A DNA stretch of 64,000 nt from Paguma larvata (lineage: Eukaryota > Chordata > Mammalia > Carnivora > Viverridae): positions 90,103,119-90,167,118 of the forward strand of contig CM057834.1 of assembly GCA_030068075.1 (NCBI GenBank), in the 5' to 3' direction. The notes beneath the pieces were generated by a model that made no database searches, had not been told where the DNA came from, and worked only from the letters and a program-made list of their open reading frames with translations. A program made the position numbers and the translations under genes. Positions 33,114 through 45,232 of the stretch are shown here, piece after piece. The first letter of the stretch is position 1. Each line of letters starts with the position of its first letter.

Positions 33114-34030
33114 GTGCTCTAGACCTGTGGGACATTGGAGTCAAAGGATATTCGTATTTAATCTCTTGATAAATATTGCATGGGCCACTTTAGAAAGCGA
33201 AAGTTCACCTAAATCGTGTCTCTTATTTACCACTGCCAGAACTATGCATTCAGAAATAAGTGTGAACAATGACTACGAACAACTTGTGGGCCATTTGGAT
33301 GAATCTTATGGACAATGAGCAGTTCATAGCTGTGCACTGCTGACTAGCACTGAGCAGTGATAATTGCTCATTGTATATTACCAGTGAACATCTCAGGCCG
33401 TGTGTTATCTCATGCAGGCTGGTACATGACTACGTACAGCCTTTCAAGAGTTCATTGTTAACCCGAGGGGTTATGCCAACTCTGTAAATGCCCCATAATT
33501 ACCTGCGTGTTTTCTGGTGTGTTTGTCTTAACACAGCTATTAATTATTGGGGCTCTTGGATCACTACTTATTTTCTACTTTCTTTACTGTTTTCTTGCCT
33601 TTCACTCACAACTGATTCAGTAATATCAGTTATAGATTTGCAAGAAAATATTACAGCTACCAAGACAGGTTTAATAGAAATAAAGAAATACAATAATTCC
33701 TTTTATTATACCACCTCCTATCCCCACTAAAAATCTCTGCTCTAAGTTGGCTTTTCAGCAATGTATATGTTACTTTGTGGGAGAGGGGTGTGTGCAAGGG
33801 AAAGGGGGCAGAAACCACTATCTCAAGAGATGTAGGCTCAGAGATTATTTCCAGGCCAATGGGAATGTTTTTGAATAGTCACTGTAAATCAGCTATCAAA
33901 GATATAAGAAAGGTTTTTAAAGGATACAAAGTTATAATGGGAAACTTCTCAAGTAGCTGAGTAAGATTTACTATTACCTGACTCTAAAACAATGAAAGAA
34001 AATATCAAAAGGTAGTTGGTTTTTTTTAAT
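33114..34030. other. No gene seen
   Basis: Unique AT-rich sequence. Confidence 0.5.
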
Positions 34031-34045
34031 TTGGCAGAGCTATTT

Positions 34046-34230
34046 TTCTTTTTTTTAATTTGTTTTGAGAGAATGGGTGGGGGCAGAGAGAGAGGGAGCG
34101 AGAGTCCTAAGCAGGCTCCATGCTGTCAGCCCAGAGCCCGACGCAGGACTCTGTCTCATGAACCATAAGATCATGACTTGAGCTGAGATCAAGAGTCGAA
34201 TGCTCAACCATCAGAGCCAAGCAGATGCCC
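34046..34230 (-). mobile_element. Felid SINE, diverged
   Basis: Ends CAGAGCCAAGCAGATGCCCC; no clear TSD. Confidence 0.85.
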
Positions 34231-34234
34231 CCAA

Positions 34235-34640
34235 AGGCAGTTTTCATGACACCTTTACTGAGACTCCGTTTCAAGTCTGGGGCTGGGTGCTAGGGAACAT
34301 AGATGAATAAAGTGTGTTTTTTGTCCTTGAGTAACTCACTTTCTTAAGGGGGACACGGACACATGAGCATATAAATATAATATGGCAGGAAAAAAAAACT
34401 CTATAATATTAGTATATACTGAATATAATAGATGTAATAGATCAAGGAAGCACAGAAGAGGGAGTGATTAGTTTTGACTCAGGGTGTCAGGAGGATTTCA
34501 ATGGGGATGTGATCTTTGAGTTAGGTTTCAATGGGTTTGTAATCCTTGAACAATGAGTAGCTTGATGAGCTCTGATGGAAGACATTTCCAAGCAGAGAGA
34601 ATGGATGGCACAAGGCAGGAAGACTGTTTTCGTGCCCTGG
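34235..34640 (-). mobile_element. L2 relic (antisense)
   Basis: GGGGCTGGGTGCTAGGGAAC, GAACAATGAGTAGCTTGATG and GGCACAAGGCAGGAAGAC follow the reverse of L2 in order. Confidence 0.65.
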
Positions 34641-34669
34641 GACCTCTGAAAACTCTGAAGGTAATACAA

Positions 34670-34815
34670 AGCTTCTCCGGCTTTGAGGTGCATACAAACC
34701 ACCTGGGGATCTTGTTAACATGCAGATCCTGATTCAGAAGGTTTGGGGAGGGCCCGCATTTGGCATTTCTAACAAGCTCCCAGGGGGTCCTGGCACCACG
34801 CTTTGAGTAAAAAGG
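34670..34815 (+). mobile_element. MER5-type DNA transposon relic
   Basis: CAAACCACCTGGGGATCTTG, GATTCAGAAGGTTTGGGG, then CACGCTTTGAGTA. Confidence 0.75.
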
Positions 34816-34819
34816 CTCA

Positions 34820-36145
34820 GACACTGTAAACCGCTGTCTCCTTCAGCTGGGCCTGCCAGTTGGCACAACCTTGGAGCAAGCTGGCGAGCACAAATTTGTC
34901 CCTTGCCGGGAGCAGTTAATAAAAAGTACTAGAAGCCTCTCTTTTTGGGACTTTGGCATGTCAGAAACAGATTCTTCATTGTACCTGAACCAGCCAGGGG
35001 TGTAAATGAGGGTGACTCATCCTGGAGGTCACCTGTCTAGGTGACACAGGACCAAGTGCTACAGGAAAGGGAGGAGAGGGGTTCAGGCAGGCCCGGCCAG
35101 TTGTTGTGGGTCAAGGCAGCAGGGCAGTGGTGACCTCCTTAGTCTGAGGGTCTTTGGTGGGAGATAAAAAGGAAGGCAGCACACATGGGGTTTGCACACA
35201 TTTTTAAATTGATTTGGGCTCCTGAAGGATAATAATAATTAGGAGAACACCAATGACCATTTTGGCTAGTTTGATGGTTTCTCAGGTGCTTCCTTTCTAG
35301 TGAGGAAATAGCTTCATCAGTTGGCATGCTGTTAGGAATTCATGACAATGTTCTTTCTAAAGAATAGCTTTTTTTTTTTTTTGGAAAAGAAATTGAAATA
35401 ATATTTGTTCTTTACAAAACATTTGACCATGAACCATGTTTTGGGGTGGTCTTAGTTGGGTGGTCTTAATTTTCTCTTTTGCGCTCCTTGGGGAGCTGGT
35501 GCCTGCCTGGTTTTGCGATGTCGCAAACAGCACGCTGGAGGCCCACCTGTTGTGCTGAAGACAGACTGTGATCTCCAAATGAGATCACTGAGCTTTTCTT
35601 CACTTTCATCTTCCCTGCTATTTAATGCTGGTTGTGAAATGCAATGGGAGACTTTATAAGACCTATAAAAGAGGAGGAAAGATCAAGTGATTATTTTTCG
35701 CAAGAAGAATAATCCTGATTATGCCTTCCTTTCTGCGATGAAGTTTACAACCTGCACAGATGGTCTGGAACAGCCCACATGCCTGGAATTGAGCATCCAG
35801 GGATTGCGATAGCCTTGCTAGCTCTGTAACCTTGAACATGCCCCCGCAAAGACCACCGTAGAGATAAGATCATTAGAGATCATAATAGAATGATAAGCAA
35901 TCATCAGCGCCAAGGACTCACGAAGAATAAAATCAGACAGACGTGTGAGCTTGTTGGAGAGAATTATAAAATCAGACGCTGAAGGAGGTGGGTGATGCAG
36001 ATATTACAATTCACGGCTGATTCAACACATCGGTGCTGCATTTACAAGCACAAGGTCCTCTGGATGCCTCCATCTTGTGGCTTACGAGGTCGTCGTGGAA
36101 TCAGGGTTATCTTCTGGTTTTCCAGGGTTCCATCAGAATTCCTAA
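34820..36145. other. No gene seen
   Basis: Unique sequence, somewhat less AT-rich; no exon can be supported. Confidence 0.5.
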
Positions 36146-36147
36146 AG

Positions 36148-36275
36148 CAGTGATTCTCATGCTTTAGATAGCATATTAATCACCTGGAAGGGCTTGTTGG
36201 AAATGCAGATGCCCAGGCCCCCTCCCTGCCTGCTGACTCAGAGCAGTCTCCGGTGATGATTCAAGCTGCAGGTGG
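36148..36275 (+). mobile_element. MER5-type DNA transposon relic
   Basis: AGTGATTCTCATGCTTTAGA, ATCACCTGGAAGGGCTTGTT, AAATGCAGATGCCCAGGCC. Confidence 0.75.
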
Positions 36276-36279
36276 GCTG

Positions 36280-37105
36280 AGCCCATCCTCTGAGCCTTAT
36301 TGCCCTAATGGAGTCACACTGACTGACAAGTGTAAGTCTCGTGTCACTGGGAAAGAAGTCATGTATTTACTCCCACCGGTCTCCTACCAAAAGCTAAGAG
36401 TAAAGGCTAAAGAAAGGGAAAATGTCCAAAGAAAAGACAACATTGAAGAGACAATCCCAATATTTACATTCTACGTGTATTTCTAAAAGGTGGTGAACAG
36501 AATTACCCGAGTTAATTGTTACTTCCCCTTTACTGAATCCTAACATGTTATATCCTCTTTTGATTTTCACATGGCAGTGACTTCGCCACCCTGACTTTAT
36601 TTTTCACTTCCGTCTAACCTTTCCATCAGGAATGCAGCTACCTGTGAATGGAGGGTGATAAGCACGGGTTATCACCGGCCTCCGTAGCCACAGAGCTCCT
36701 CATTCCCCTGGAGCTCCTCTCCCCACACTGATGGCTGCTGTCGGCCCTTCTCTCTCAGGAGATCACAGTGCTCCGGGTTTCCTGCGTCTTGTGTGGCACT
36801 TGCTCTATGTCTGAGGCCTTGGCTTTCCCTGCGCTATGCCCACCAGCCCTCTCAGGGGTCCCTGTCTGACCTATTAAGTGGCCAAAGTCCCAGAGCGACC
36901 TGGCCCTTCCTGCCCCTTCAGGACTCACCACCTGTCAAACCTGTTGCCCCGGTCACCAGTCTGGCTCCATTCCGGGCAGTACCACCTACTGACCAGAGGG
37001 CCCAGAAGTCATTCCCCGTGGGAGCTCGTGCTCATGCCAGGCAGCCAGCACTTCCTACCTATGTTTGCGACCAGAGGAGGTAAAATGCACACACACAGAA
37101 AGAGA
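36280..37105. other. No gene; GC-richer stretch at 36640-37080
   Basis: Proline-rich frames here (for example 36793-37083) reflect C-rich composition; no known protein recognised and no splice sites fit. Confidence 0.45.
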
Positions 37106-37111
37106 CGACTC

Positions 37112-37310
37112 TAAGCCTATGGTTCTCAAAGCCTGGCTCTAGACCTGTAGCACCAGCAACACCTGGGAACACCTATTACAAATGCAAATTGTTGGGCCCC
37201 ATGGAGGCCTCCTGAATAAGAAACTCTGGGGGTGGGGCCCAGCCCTCTGTGTTTCACAAGCCCTCTGGATGATATCGCCGAATACCAAAGCCTGGGAAAT
37301 ACTGCTTTAA
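37112..37310 (+). mobile_element. MER5-type DNA transposon relic
   Basis: GGTTCTCAAAGCCTGGCTCT, CACCTGGGAACACCTATTAC, AAACTCTGGGGGTGGGGCCC. Confidence 0.85.
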
Positions 37311-37314
37311 GCCA

Positions 37315-37500
37315 GTGATTCTCAACCTCGGTTGCACAGTAGAGTCACCTGAGGAGCTTTTCAAAATTATCAGCGCTGAACTTATTTTCCTCCCGGCCCC
37401 AACTTAGGTCTGTCTGGAGTGGAACCAGGCACAGCATTCGAACCCCACCCCGCCAGGTGATTCTAATGCACAGCCATAGTCGAGAACCACAGTGCTAAAC
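37315..37500 (+). mobile_element. MER5-type DNA transposon relic, second copy in tandem
   Basis: CAGTGATTCTCAACCTCGGT through GGTGATTCTAATGCACAGCC to GAGAACCACAGTGC. Confidence 0.85.
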
Positions 37501-37640
37501 TTCGGGTCACCTATAAAATGGGCAAGGTAATACTGACCTCAAAGAGCTGTTGTAGGAATTAGGTGGCATAACTTACGGAGTTACGCACAGTTCCCAGCAA
37601 ATGGGGAAGCACTTATTGTTACAATAATCTTCGGACTCAG
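37501..37640 (+). mobile_element. MIR relic
   Basis: TATAAAATGGGCAAGGTAAT, GAGCTGTTGTAGGAATTAGG. Confidence 0.65.
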
Positions 37641-37789
37641 AGAGGTCAGTGCTACTTTGTCAGGTCATAACAGGACCCTGGGAACTTCAGGGTTCGTGAA
37701 GTTATGGCTCTGAAGTTGCAAGGAATTCTGTCCGTGGGCCTTTGCACATGCTATTTGCTGTTGCGTGTGACAGCCCTACCGTAACAGTG

Positions 37790-37985
37790 TGGTGATTGGT
37801 GGCACAGGCTTTGAACTCAGGCGGCTTGGATTTAAACCTTAGTCTAGACACTTAGACTGTGTGATCCTGGGCACAAGATCTAAGCCTCAGTTTCCTCAAC
37901 TGTAAATGGGACTACTTATCATACTGGAGTTACATAAATCCTGTAAAATGCAATGCCAGGTGTGTGGGGTAAGTGCTCCAAAACT
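37790..37985 (+). mobile_element. MIR relic, well preserved
   Basis: TGTGTGATCCTGGGCACAAG, AGCCTCAGTTTCCTCAACTG with the full MIR core between. Confidence 0.85.
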
Positions 37986-38278
37986 GTTGACGTAACTTGC
38001 ATTCATCGCTTTCATCGCTTTCGCTGCTTGTGAAGTCATTCCAGATGACTGGGCTGTATTGATCTCTGTCTTTAACTTTTTTAACAATTTATATTTAATT
38101 TGTTTGATGTTTAATGAACTGGTCAGTTCTCATGCTAGATATCCTCGGTCTTTTAGACTTGACCTGCGTCCTAAGACTTTTAATTTGTTTAGAATGTTGT
38201 TTTCATGCTAAACTCAATGGGTCAAGTAGTAGTGTTGTGGCTCTTTTGGGAAGATACTTTGCCCTGAGCACCAATTTA

Positions 38279-38493
38279 TTTATTTATTTATTTTTTTAAA
38301 GTTTATTTTTGAGAGACAGAGAGACAGAGTATGAGCAGGGGAAGGGCACAGAGAGAAGGAGGCACAGAATCTGAAGCAGGCTCCAGGCTCCGAGCCATCA
38401 GCACAGAGCCCAATGCGGGGCTCGAACTCACAGACTGTGAGATCATGACCTGAGCCGAAGTCGGCCGCTTAACCGACTGAGCCACCCAGGCGC
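38279..38493 (-). mobile_element. Felid SINE, young
   Basis: Perfect 17-base TSD CCCTGAGCACCAATTTA (38262-38278 and 38494-38510). Confidence 0.95.
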
Positions 38494-38787
38494 CCCTGAG
38501 CACCAATTTAGATTATCAAAAAGGAGCTCATATTTTCTGTAATAGGCACAGAAATCTCTCCAAAAATGAATCTATTCTGTCTTAGAAGACATGTTTGAGT
38601 GGAATGAAAAAGGTCTTAGGATCTACATTGGTGTAGTTTTAGTTTCTACTTTGACATGAACTTCCAATATTGCCAGACGTCCAATTAAGTTAGAAAACGG
38701 CATCTGGGTAGTCCCTTTGAGCAGTCCTCACCCCGGTTTCGTGATCCTCCTCTTTTGCTGCCATGGTATCACTGAAAAAACATTTCA

Positions 38788-38993
38788 GGGGCACCTAGAT
38801 GGCTCGGTCAGTTAAGCGTCTGACTCTTGATTTTCTCTCAGGTCATGATCTCAGTCATGAAATCAAGCCCTGCATCGGGCTCAGTGTGAAACCTGCTTGC
38901 AAGTCTCTCTCCCTTTCTTCCTCTCTTTCTGCCCCTCTCCGGCTTGTTTTCCCTCTCTCTCTCTCAAAAAAAAAAAAAAAAAAAAAAGCCAAA
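38788..38993 (+). mobile_element. Felid SINE with pure A tail
   Basis: Flanks ACATTTCAG on both sides; tail of more than 20 A. Confidence 0.92.
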
Positions 38994-38999
38994 GAAACA

Positions 39000-39680
39000 C
39001 ATTTCAGTTTTAAGTTCGGCATGATGTTTTCCTCGTTTTCTGGCTCTTAATACCCAGGGCTTTACTATTTCCCTGTTTTACTAAGTCTTCTTGAACGTTT
39101 TACTGTTTGTTTTATTGATTCTATCCTTTTTTAAGAAATGTTTTCTTTTGAACTTAAAATGAGTACTTAAGAAAAAGGACTATGAAGACAGAGTTGGCAG
39201 TTTAAGAGACATTTCCCTCTATTTCCTTTGAAGTTTGTTCCTGCCTCTAAATCTCTAAAATTAGGCGCTTAGAAGCTTTGGGGGAAATGTGTGAGGAAAA
39301 AAGGAAAGGGTGAAGAGGGTGGAATTTTTAATTTTGACTTCTTCTTTTCCAGAAGGTGCTTCACAAGTAAAAGCATCTGTTTATATGCTCATACATATTT
39401 AGATGCACACACACATCTACGTGATGCTCTTTAAAAAATGAGTTTCTGGAAGTGATGATTACATAAATAATAAAACGCATCTCCCACCTCCTGCTTCCTG
39501 AACTTGTTGTGTTACATGTAAATGTAGAGAATTTTATATTTTTAGGGTATATTTGTCAACACTACCTCGGAAAAATCTATTGGTAAGACGTAATAATTCT
39601 CACTAGTCACACAAAGAGCTGTTTGTGAAAACATTTGATTCATCTTTTATAGCTCGCATGGTACTTTTCACAAATCTTCA
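39000..39680. other. No gene seen
   Basis: AT-rich unique sequence. Confidence 0.5.
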
Positions 39681-39689
39681 TATTTCACG

Positions 39690-39830
39690 AATCTAGTGAA
39701 GCACTACTATGATTTTAGAGACGGAAGGAGGTTCAGAGAACATGACTTACGGTCACAAAGCCAGTAAGGAGGACCGCATCCACAATCCGTGACTTTTGAA
39801 TCCCAAGCCCAGTCTGTCTTACTGTGCCAT
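39690..39830 (-). mobile_element. MIR relic (antisense)
   Basis: GAGACGGAAGGAGGTTCAGA, TACGGTCACAAAGCCAGTAA, then GAATCCCAAGCCCAGTCTGTC. Confidence 0.75.
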
Positions 39831-41375
39831 ATTGAAATCAAGGGCAGAATCCTCCATGCACACAAAATACCAAACATTGGAGGAAAAACACAAGAGTTTT
39901 GGTCTTGACCAGAGAAATCCAGCGAAACATCTGGCTAGCCTATGTCTGCAGTTATAGGTGGATTGTTTTTCTGATTGCGCTTTGTCCTTGTCTTAAACCT
40001 CAGTCGCTGGTGTCCTGGAATGTGCTGCTTTTGTGGTATCAAGAATTACCCCTTCCCTTTTATCCTCTACGTTCTATCTGGTCCACCATGTTTGGTACAG
40101 GCTGTCTTAGGTCAGGTAGCATTTACTGTGGGAGATGGGTTTCAGGGTACAGCTTGTGTACAAATACATTTTAGGTATAGTTTTGGGTTTTTCAGCACGG
40201 AGCCGCGGCATACCAACCTATTGCTGAGTCACCTGTACACCCCCGTATCAGCCCCTGCTAAGGCTCTTGGTAGGTTCAGGGCCCATCAGCAAACCAACAC
40301 ACAGATCCTTTGCTGGTTTCTCACTCAGGTCAGCTGTTGGTATCTAACGCGGTTTCTCTTCAAAACACCACGCTGATTCTTTTAAGCTCCTTCACAAGTT
40401 GGAGATGGCCCAATTCAAACATCCCCTAGGTTGTTCTACGCCGTGTTCAGGCTGCGAGCCTGTTTCTCAGCCAGACATCCTGGGGTAATCTTCCACCCGC
40501 CCGGCTCAGCTGCACTGGCCAAGAATCCCAGAAAGTGTGCATTTCTCCGAGCAAATCCCTGGGATCACACAACTGTCATTCACACCATCTTAGGGACTGA
40601 GTCTGTTCCTCCGCAACGAGCACGTGGCAGGCACACGGCAAGTGCTTAGAGAATTCTAAATGAATAGATTCTCAGTCCCCTGATGAAATCAGACACAAAT
40701 CGCTCGATTTTGAGTAGTTTTTACAACTATACTTTGGGCCCCAGCCATACCATCTGGATCATGTATCTTTAAAAATATAATTTATCTACTGGGATGAGAT
40801 TCTTACTAACTCAGGAATTATTTGCAGGGCAGTTATCGCCAGTACTTCTAATGTCGCAGGGAAAGAAAGTCAGATCCTCAGTAGCTGCTGTAGGTACTCT
40901 TGCGTGTACTTTGCTCTTTTCCGGAGAGAGGCAGAAATGCCATGAAGAAGTCCTTTCGCTGGACAGTGTGCATCTAGTTAATGCCACGGTGTTGTATGCT
41001 TACAAGTGGTTAAGATGGTAAATTTTACAACCGAAAAGAAAAAGTACTTTAAAAAATTTACTAGTGTTAGATTTTTGGAACTTGAAAAGCCCTCACAACC
41101 TCTTTGGAATCTCACTGCGAGAATTCAGTGAAATGAGCAGCTAGCTACTCATGCATATATAAGTCATTTCTCAAAGAAAGAACACCTTACACACTCACTG
41201 AGTTGGTTAAGTCCAAGCTTTTGCACAGAACTTGCAAAGCCCTTCATTATCTGGCGTCTTGTTTCTTAATGAAACCTATACAGTCAGGAGTCTTTTTTCT
41301 CCTTGAACAGGACACTTTCTTCTTACCTTAGGGATTGGCAGTGGAGTTCTCTGTGCCTCACACTTTGCCCATCAT
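39831..41375. other. No gene; L2-like fragment near 40600-40670
   Basis: Frames at 39975-40376 and 40431-40649 are open, but their products are not recognisable. GGCAGGCACACGGCAAGTGC near 40626 is an L2 tail phrase. Confidence 0.45.
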
Positions 41376-41381
41376 TTTTTT

Positions 41382-41600
41382 TCTTTTTAAAATTTTTTAA
41401 CGTTTATTCATTTTTGAGAGACAGAGAGACAGTGCATGAGTGGGGGAGGGGCAGAGAGAGAGGGAGACACAGAATTCAAAGCAGGTTCCAGGCTCTGGGC
41501 TGTCAGCACAGAGCCTGACACAGGGCTCGAACCATGAACTGTGAGATCATGACCTGAGCTAAAGTCGGTGCCCAACCGACTGAGCCACCCAGGCGCCCCA
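41382..41600 (-). mobile_element. Felid SINE
   Basis: Near-consensus, ends GCCACCCAGGCGCCCC; first of four minus-strand copies downstream of MRPS33. Confidence 0.93.
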
Positions 41601-41601
41601 T

Positions 41602-41796
41602 TGAATTTTTTAATTTTAGAGTGAGACAGAGAAAGTGTGCATGAGCGGGGGAGGGGCTGAGAGAAAGAGGGAGAGAAATAATGTTAACAAGGCTCCAAGA
41701 TCAGTAGAGCCCAACATGGGGCTTGATCCCATGACCCTGGGATCATGACCTAAGCCAAAATCAAAAGTTGGACATTCAACCGAGCCGCCCAGTCAT
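41602..41796 (-). mobile_element. Felid SINE, diverged
   Basis: Ends CCGAGCCGCCCAGTCATC; body shortened. Confidence 0.85.
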
Positions 41797-41848
41797 CTTT
41801 TTTTTAAACTTTTAAGTAAACTCTATACCACATGTGGGGCTTGATTAC
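41797..41848 (-). mobile_element. Fragment of short older SINE
   Basis: Tail and start of body (AGTAAACTCTATACCACATG) only; cut off by the next SINE. Confidence 0.7.
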
Positions 41849-41849
41849 T

Positions 41850-42030
41850 GATATTTACTGATTTTACGAGATAGATGGGGGGAGGAGCAGAGAGAAAGGG
41901 AAAGAGAGAATCTCAGGCAGGCTCTGTCCTGTCAGCATGGAGCCTGGTGTGGGGCTCAAACTCATGAATCATGACCTGAGCCAAAATCAAGAGTTAGATG
42001 CTTAATCAACTGAGCCACCCAGGAGTGCCT
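41850..42030 (-). mobile_element. Felid SINE, diverged
   Basis: GAGATAGATGGGGGGAGGAG to GAGCCACCCAGGAGTGCC. Confidence 0.87.
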
Positions 42031-42129
42031 AGGGGGGCCTTCTTTAAACTACCTGAACTTTGGGCCTTTTGCTATCTCTAGATCAAGCCTTCCATTGATC
42101 CACACTGTCATAGAAGTCTGGATTTTTCC

Positions 42130-42788
42130 TTTGTAGCATTCAATACAATTTTATTTGTGTAATGATATAATATTTAGTCTTTCCCATAAGTCTGAAAGTT
42201 CCACAAGGTAGGGACTGTTTTCTGTTGCTAACCATGGTGCTATCAGGGCCCCAGTACATTGTATACAGCAGTACTCACTCAGTACTCTCTTAGCAGGTAC
42301 AGTCTTGTCCCACAAATCTATCTTACTAGATACTCTTCAAGGAACAGGGGGAGAGGTACCTAAAGTGTATGAGCTTGGTGGTGGAGATGGCGGCTGAGCG
42401 GTCAAAGCCGGGCTGGAGGAGTTCAGGGCTGGTGCAAGGGGGAAGCAAGAAGGGATACTGAGGACACTAAAGGATGCGCATCAAATGAGTTTGCTCCCAT
42501 GCCCTCAACATCCCACTTCCACCCCAAATGAGCCCTTCTTCAATCATCTGTGCAGTCATTTTTTTAAAGAAAGGGGTACACCTCGAAGGAGAAAACCAAG
42601 ACCAAAACAGCTTTGCAGAATTAGAAACCAGTCACAGTTCAACTGGATTGGACTTCACCACGGACGTGATCGTGTTCCTCCAAATAATCTCCAATTTAGG
42701 AAGCTCCACTCCGCCAAGATGTGGGAAGTTGAATGCACCTTCTTCTGCTGCCAGTTGCCGAGAAGTTTCTTCTCCTGATGGGCCAACA
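42130..42788 (-). other. MRPS33: MRPS33 3' UTR and first poly(A) signal
   Basis: Sequence after the stop codon on the minus strand. The first AATAAA is at 42155-42150 (plus-strand TTTATT in CAATTTTATTTGTG); no earlier AATAAA or ATTAAA was seen. An old plus-oriented L2 tail lies inside at about 42185-42300. If this signal is weak, SINE tails just beyond (for example plus-strand TTTATT near 41403) offer other AATAAA sites. The exact cleavage site cannot be read. Confidence 0.55.
42185..42300 (+). mobile_element. L2 3'-end relic
   Basis: AAGTCTGAAAGTTCCACAAG, GTAGGGACTGTTTTCTG; antisense to MRPS33 within its probable 3' UTR. Confidence 0.7.
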
Positions 42789-42894
42789 CTATTTCTTTTT
42801 TGCTGCTCTTTTCCCTTCTCCTTTCCTTGGTTTCCCCTTGCCGCGAAGCTTCTTTAGACGCCTCTGCTCATCCCTGAAGTCCTGATGCTCATCC
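42789..42894 (-). CDS. MRPS33: MRPS33 last coding exon, end of codon 72 to residue 106 and stop
   Basis: On the minus strand an excellent acceptor (pyrimidine run CTTTTTCTTTCTCCACTCAG, AG at 42896-42895) precedes GGATGAGCATCAGGAC. Joined to the upstream exon this completes AGG (Arg72) and reads [20 protein letters not shown], then a Lys/Arg-rich tail ending RAAKKK and TAG at 42791-42789. The very basic C-terminal tail and the DEHQDF motif match mS33 of other mammals; the tail is expected to contact rRNA (inference). Intron 2 is about 3.7 kb, and the split-codon phase agrees at both sites, which is strong support for a functional spliced gene. The exon continues as 3' UTR toward lower coordinates. 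Confidence 0.93.
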
Positions 42895-43527
42895 CTGAGT
42901 GGAGAAAGAAAAAGAGCCAGTATTTTTACCCGACTGGAAAAGCACACCAATGTAGCACTGTTTCCTTAGGCTGTTGAGGTTACTGGTCCTTGACTTCCAC
43001 AGGGCACAGGCTCAGCCTGGTGAAGAGAAAGGACAGAGAGTCCCCAGCGTACACATGGGTTGTGTTCCAGAAGTTCGAGTCACAGTGTCCCCACACAGAA
43101 ACAATGCCACGAGCGACAGTTAAATTCCCAGGCCAGCCCATACAAACCTTTGCAACTGTGATACAGTGCTAATAATGACCCCAACAGTGCTACAGTTACC
43201 CCTGTAACACTAAGACTGAACATAGGGAAGCAGAAAGTGGGTCTAAGCTTCAACAGCTACACAGAGACCCCGAGAGCCACAGGAACAAACACGTCCTACA
43301 AGGGGAAGAGGTCTGGAGGACCCGGCCTTCGTGGCTGTGGATAATCTGCGGAAAGGCTCAGCAGAAGGAAGCCACGTCGACAGACAGATCGAGAGATCGA
43401 GCAGCCAGGGCTGTCTGTACATGCGGATGGGGTGGAAGCCTGCCTGTACTCTAGGAAAATGTCTGCATTCTAAGATCCAATACCTTTCAACATGTAAGTT
43501 CTGGAACGCTTTTCTTTTTCTTTTCTT

Positions 43528-43710
43528 TAAAGTATATTTATTGAGAGCGAGAGCGTGCGTGCACTTGTGAGCCTAAGTTGGGATAGGGTGGAGGGAGAGG
43601 AGGGAGAGAATCCCAAGCAGATTCAGGGCTCCATCCCACAAACTGTGGGATCATAACCTGAGCCAAAATCAAGAGTCGGACAATCAGCTGACTGAGCCAT
43701 CCAGGTGCCC
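43528..43710 (-). mobile_element. Felid SINE, diverged
   Basis: ATATTTATTGAGAGCGAGAG to GAGCCATCCAGGTGCCCC, in intron 2. Confidence 0.88.
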
Positions 43711-43719
43711 CTGGAATCC

Positions 43720-43855
43720 ATTTCAACCTGGGTTCAAATTACAGCTCTGTCTACCGTTTAGTGGCTGTATGCCCTTGGATAAGTGATTTTCCCTCTCTGT
43801 ACCACATTTGTAAAGAGTGGATAATAATGACATATGAATTAAATATAAGGGGGGC
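43720..43855 (+). mobile_element. MIR relic
   Basis: CCTGGGTTCAAATTACAGCT, GTGGCTGTATGCCCTTGGA, ATTTTCCCTCTCTGTACC. Confidence 0.85.
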
Positions 43856-44029
43856 GGTTGGGCCCAACTTTTCACTCCTTAGGTGGTTTTTAAATAGACT
43901 TGTTTTCTAGGGTGCACAGTTTCATTCCATGAACACACTGGACACTATGGAGCTCTTTGGAATTCACTATTACCCTCAAATAATCTAGTCTCAACAGAGC
44001 AGCCGGAGTAATTCTTCTAAATTCTAAGT

Positions 44030-44540
44030 CAGGTCATGTCACTCCTCTGTTCACAGGCCTACGGTTCCCCATTTCGCCCAGAGTAAAGGCCAAGACCTTG
44101 GCATGGCCCTCAGAATACTTCATGATCTGCCCGTGCCCCTGCCAGTCTCTCCATAGCCTGTGCTGTGCCTGGAACATGCCAGGTACACTCCAACCTCAGG
44201 GCCTTTGCTCTGCCTAGGAAGTTCTTCCCTGGGTCCCACTTGACTTACTACCTTTAAATCTCTGCTTAGACCTCATCTTCTCAAAGAGGCTGACCTTGAC
44301 TGTCCTGTTTAATACTGGGACCCATCCTCTCCCTGCCCACCACGTGCCCTGTCAGCATTCTTGATCCTGCTCAGGTGGTTTTACTCTTTTTTTCCTCAGA
44401 GCACACTCAGCTGTGTGGTGTATCCACTATGTCCTCCTCTTCTTCCCTCCCTCCTCCATTCCCACCAACCCTCAGCCAGACGGAAGGCTCCAGAGGCAGG
44501 GGTCTTTGTCTCTGTGATGATACAGCCCAAGCACCTGTGT
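44030..44540 (+). mobile_element. L2 relic, long
   Basis: GTCACTCCTCTGTTCACAGG, CTTCATGATCTGCCCGTGCC, CTCAGGGCCTTTGCTCTGCC and AGACCTCATCTTCTCAAAGA occur in L2 order. Confidence 0.85.
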
Positions 44541-44995
44541 GACTGAATGAGTCAGTGTGTATGGGAACCGGTGCCTCCCTCTCTTGTCTGTAGGTCTTTG
44601 AGCAATATTTTCTTGTCTAGTTTCATCCTGCCTGATGCCACAGGCCCTCCATTAGAGGCACCATTTACCATAACCAGTGACCAAATACATGAAAATAATG
44701 GTGCTTTTCCACGGATAACTAAATACTAAGTACTTTTTCCCTGTCCCCAAAGATAGTCAAAGTTTTATTTTTCAAACAAATGGAGAGTGGCACCAAACAG
44801 GTAGATTAAAATAGCTGAGTGTGATTTTGTCATGGGTTATAATTTTCTGCTCAGGAGATCTGCCTTCCTGTGATATCTTATTTTGGGTCACAATAAAATT
44901 TTTATTTTCTGAGCCCAGACTAAATAGCAAGGGAGAAAGCCCCTGAGCAATTCCAGAAATTCAGGCTGTGTCATGGATTATAATCTCTCTTAATA
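44541..44995. other. No gene seen (intron 2)
   Basis: Unique sequence. Confidence 0.5.
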
Positions 44996-44997
44996 TA

Positions 44998-45110
44998 TTA
45001 ATTAAGTCTACTCTGTTTTGTTCACTGCTGTTCCTCTAGTGCCCATCTTAAGTCTCCGTGCATGGAAGGTACTTAAAAATATATGTTGTATAGATGAATG
45101 TACCAATTTT
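44998..45110 (+). mobile_element. L2 3'-end relic
   Basis: TGTTTTGTTCACTGCTGTTC and GGAAGGTACTTAAAAATAT. Confidence 0.65.
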
Positions 45111-45232
45111 TAGCTACCTGGAATGAATTATTAATTTTATTATATTAGTAGCCCCAAATTAACTTCTGTATTGCTGCCCTAAGACATGTCCAATTAAGAC
45201 ATTAAATTTTCTTAAAAGGTAGATTTATTTAT

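Noticed and set aside
36793..37114. Proline-rich frames upstream of the MER5 copies as a possible exon.
   Set aside because: Two overlapping frames are open equally, the product is not recognisable, and acceptor/donor pairs do not fit.
39975..40376. 133-codon open frame with several Cys and Trp.
   Set aside because: No similarity recognised, overlaps another frame of similar length, no CpG island or splice sites nearby.
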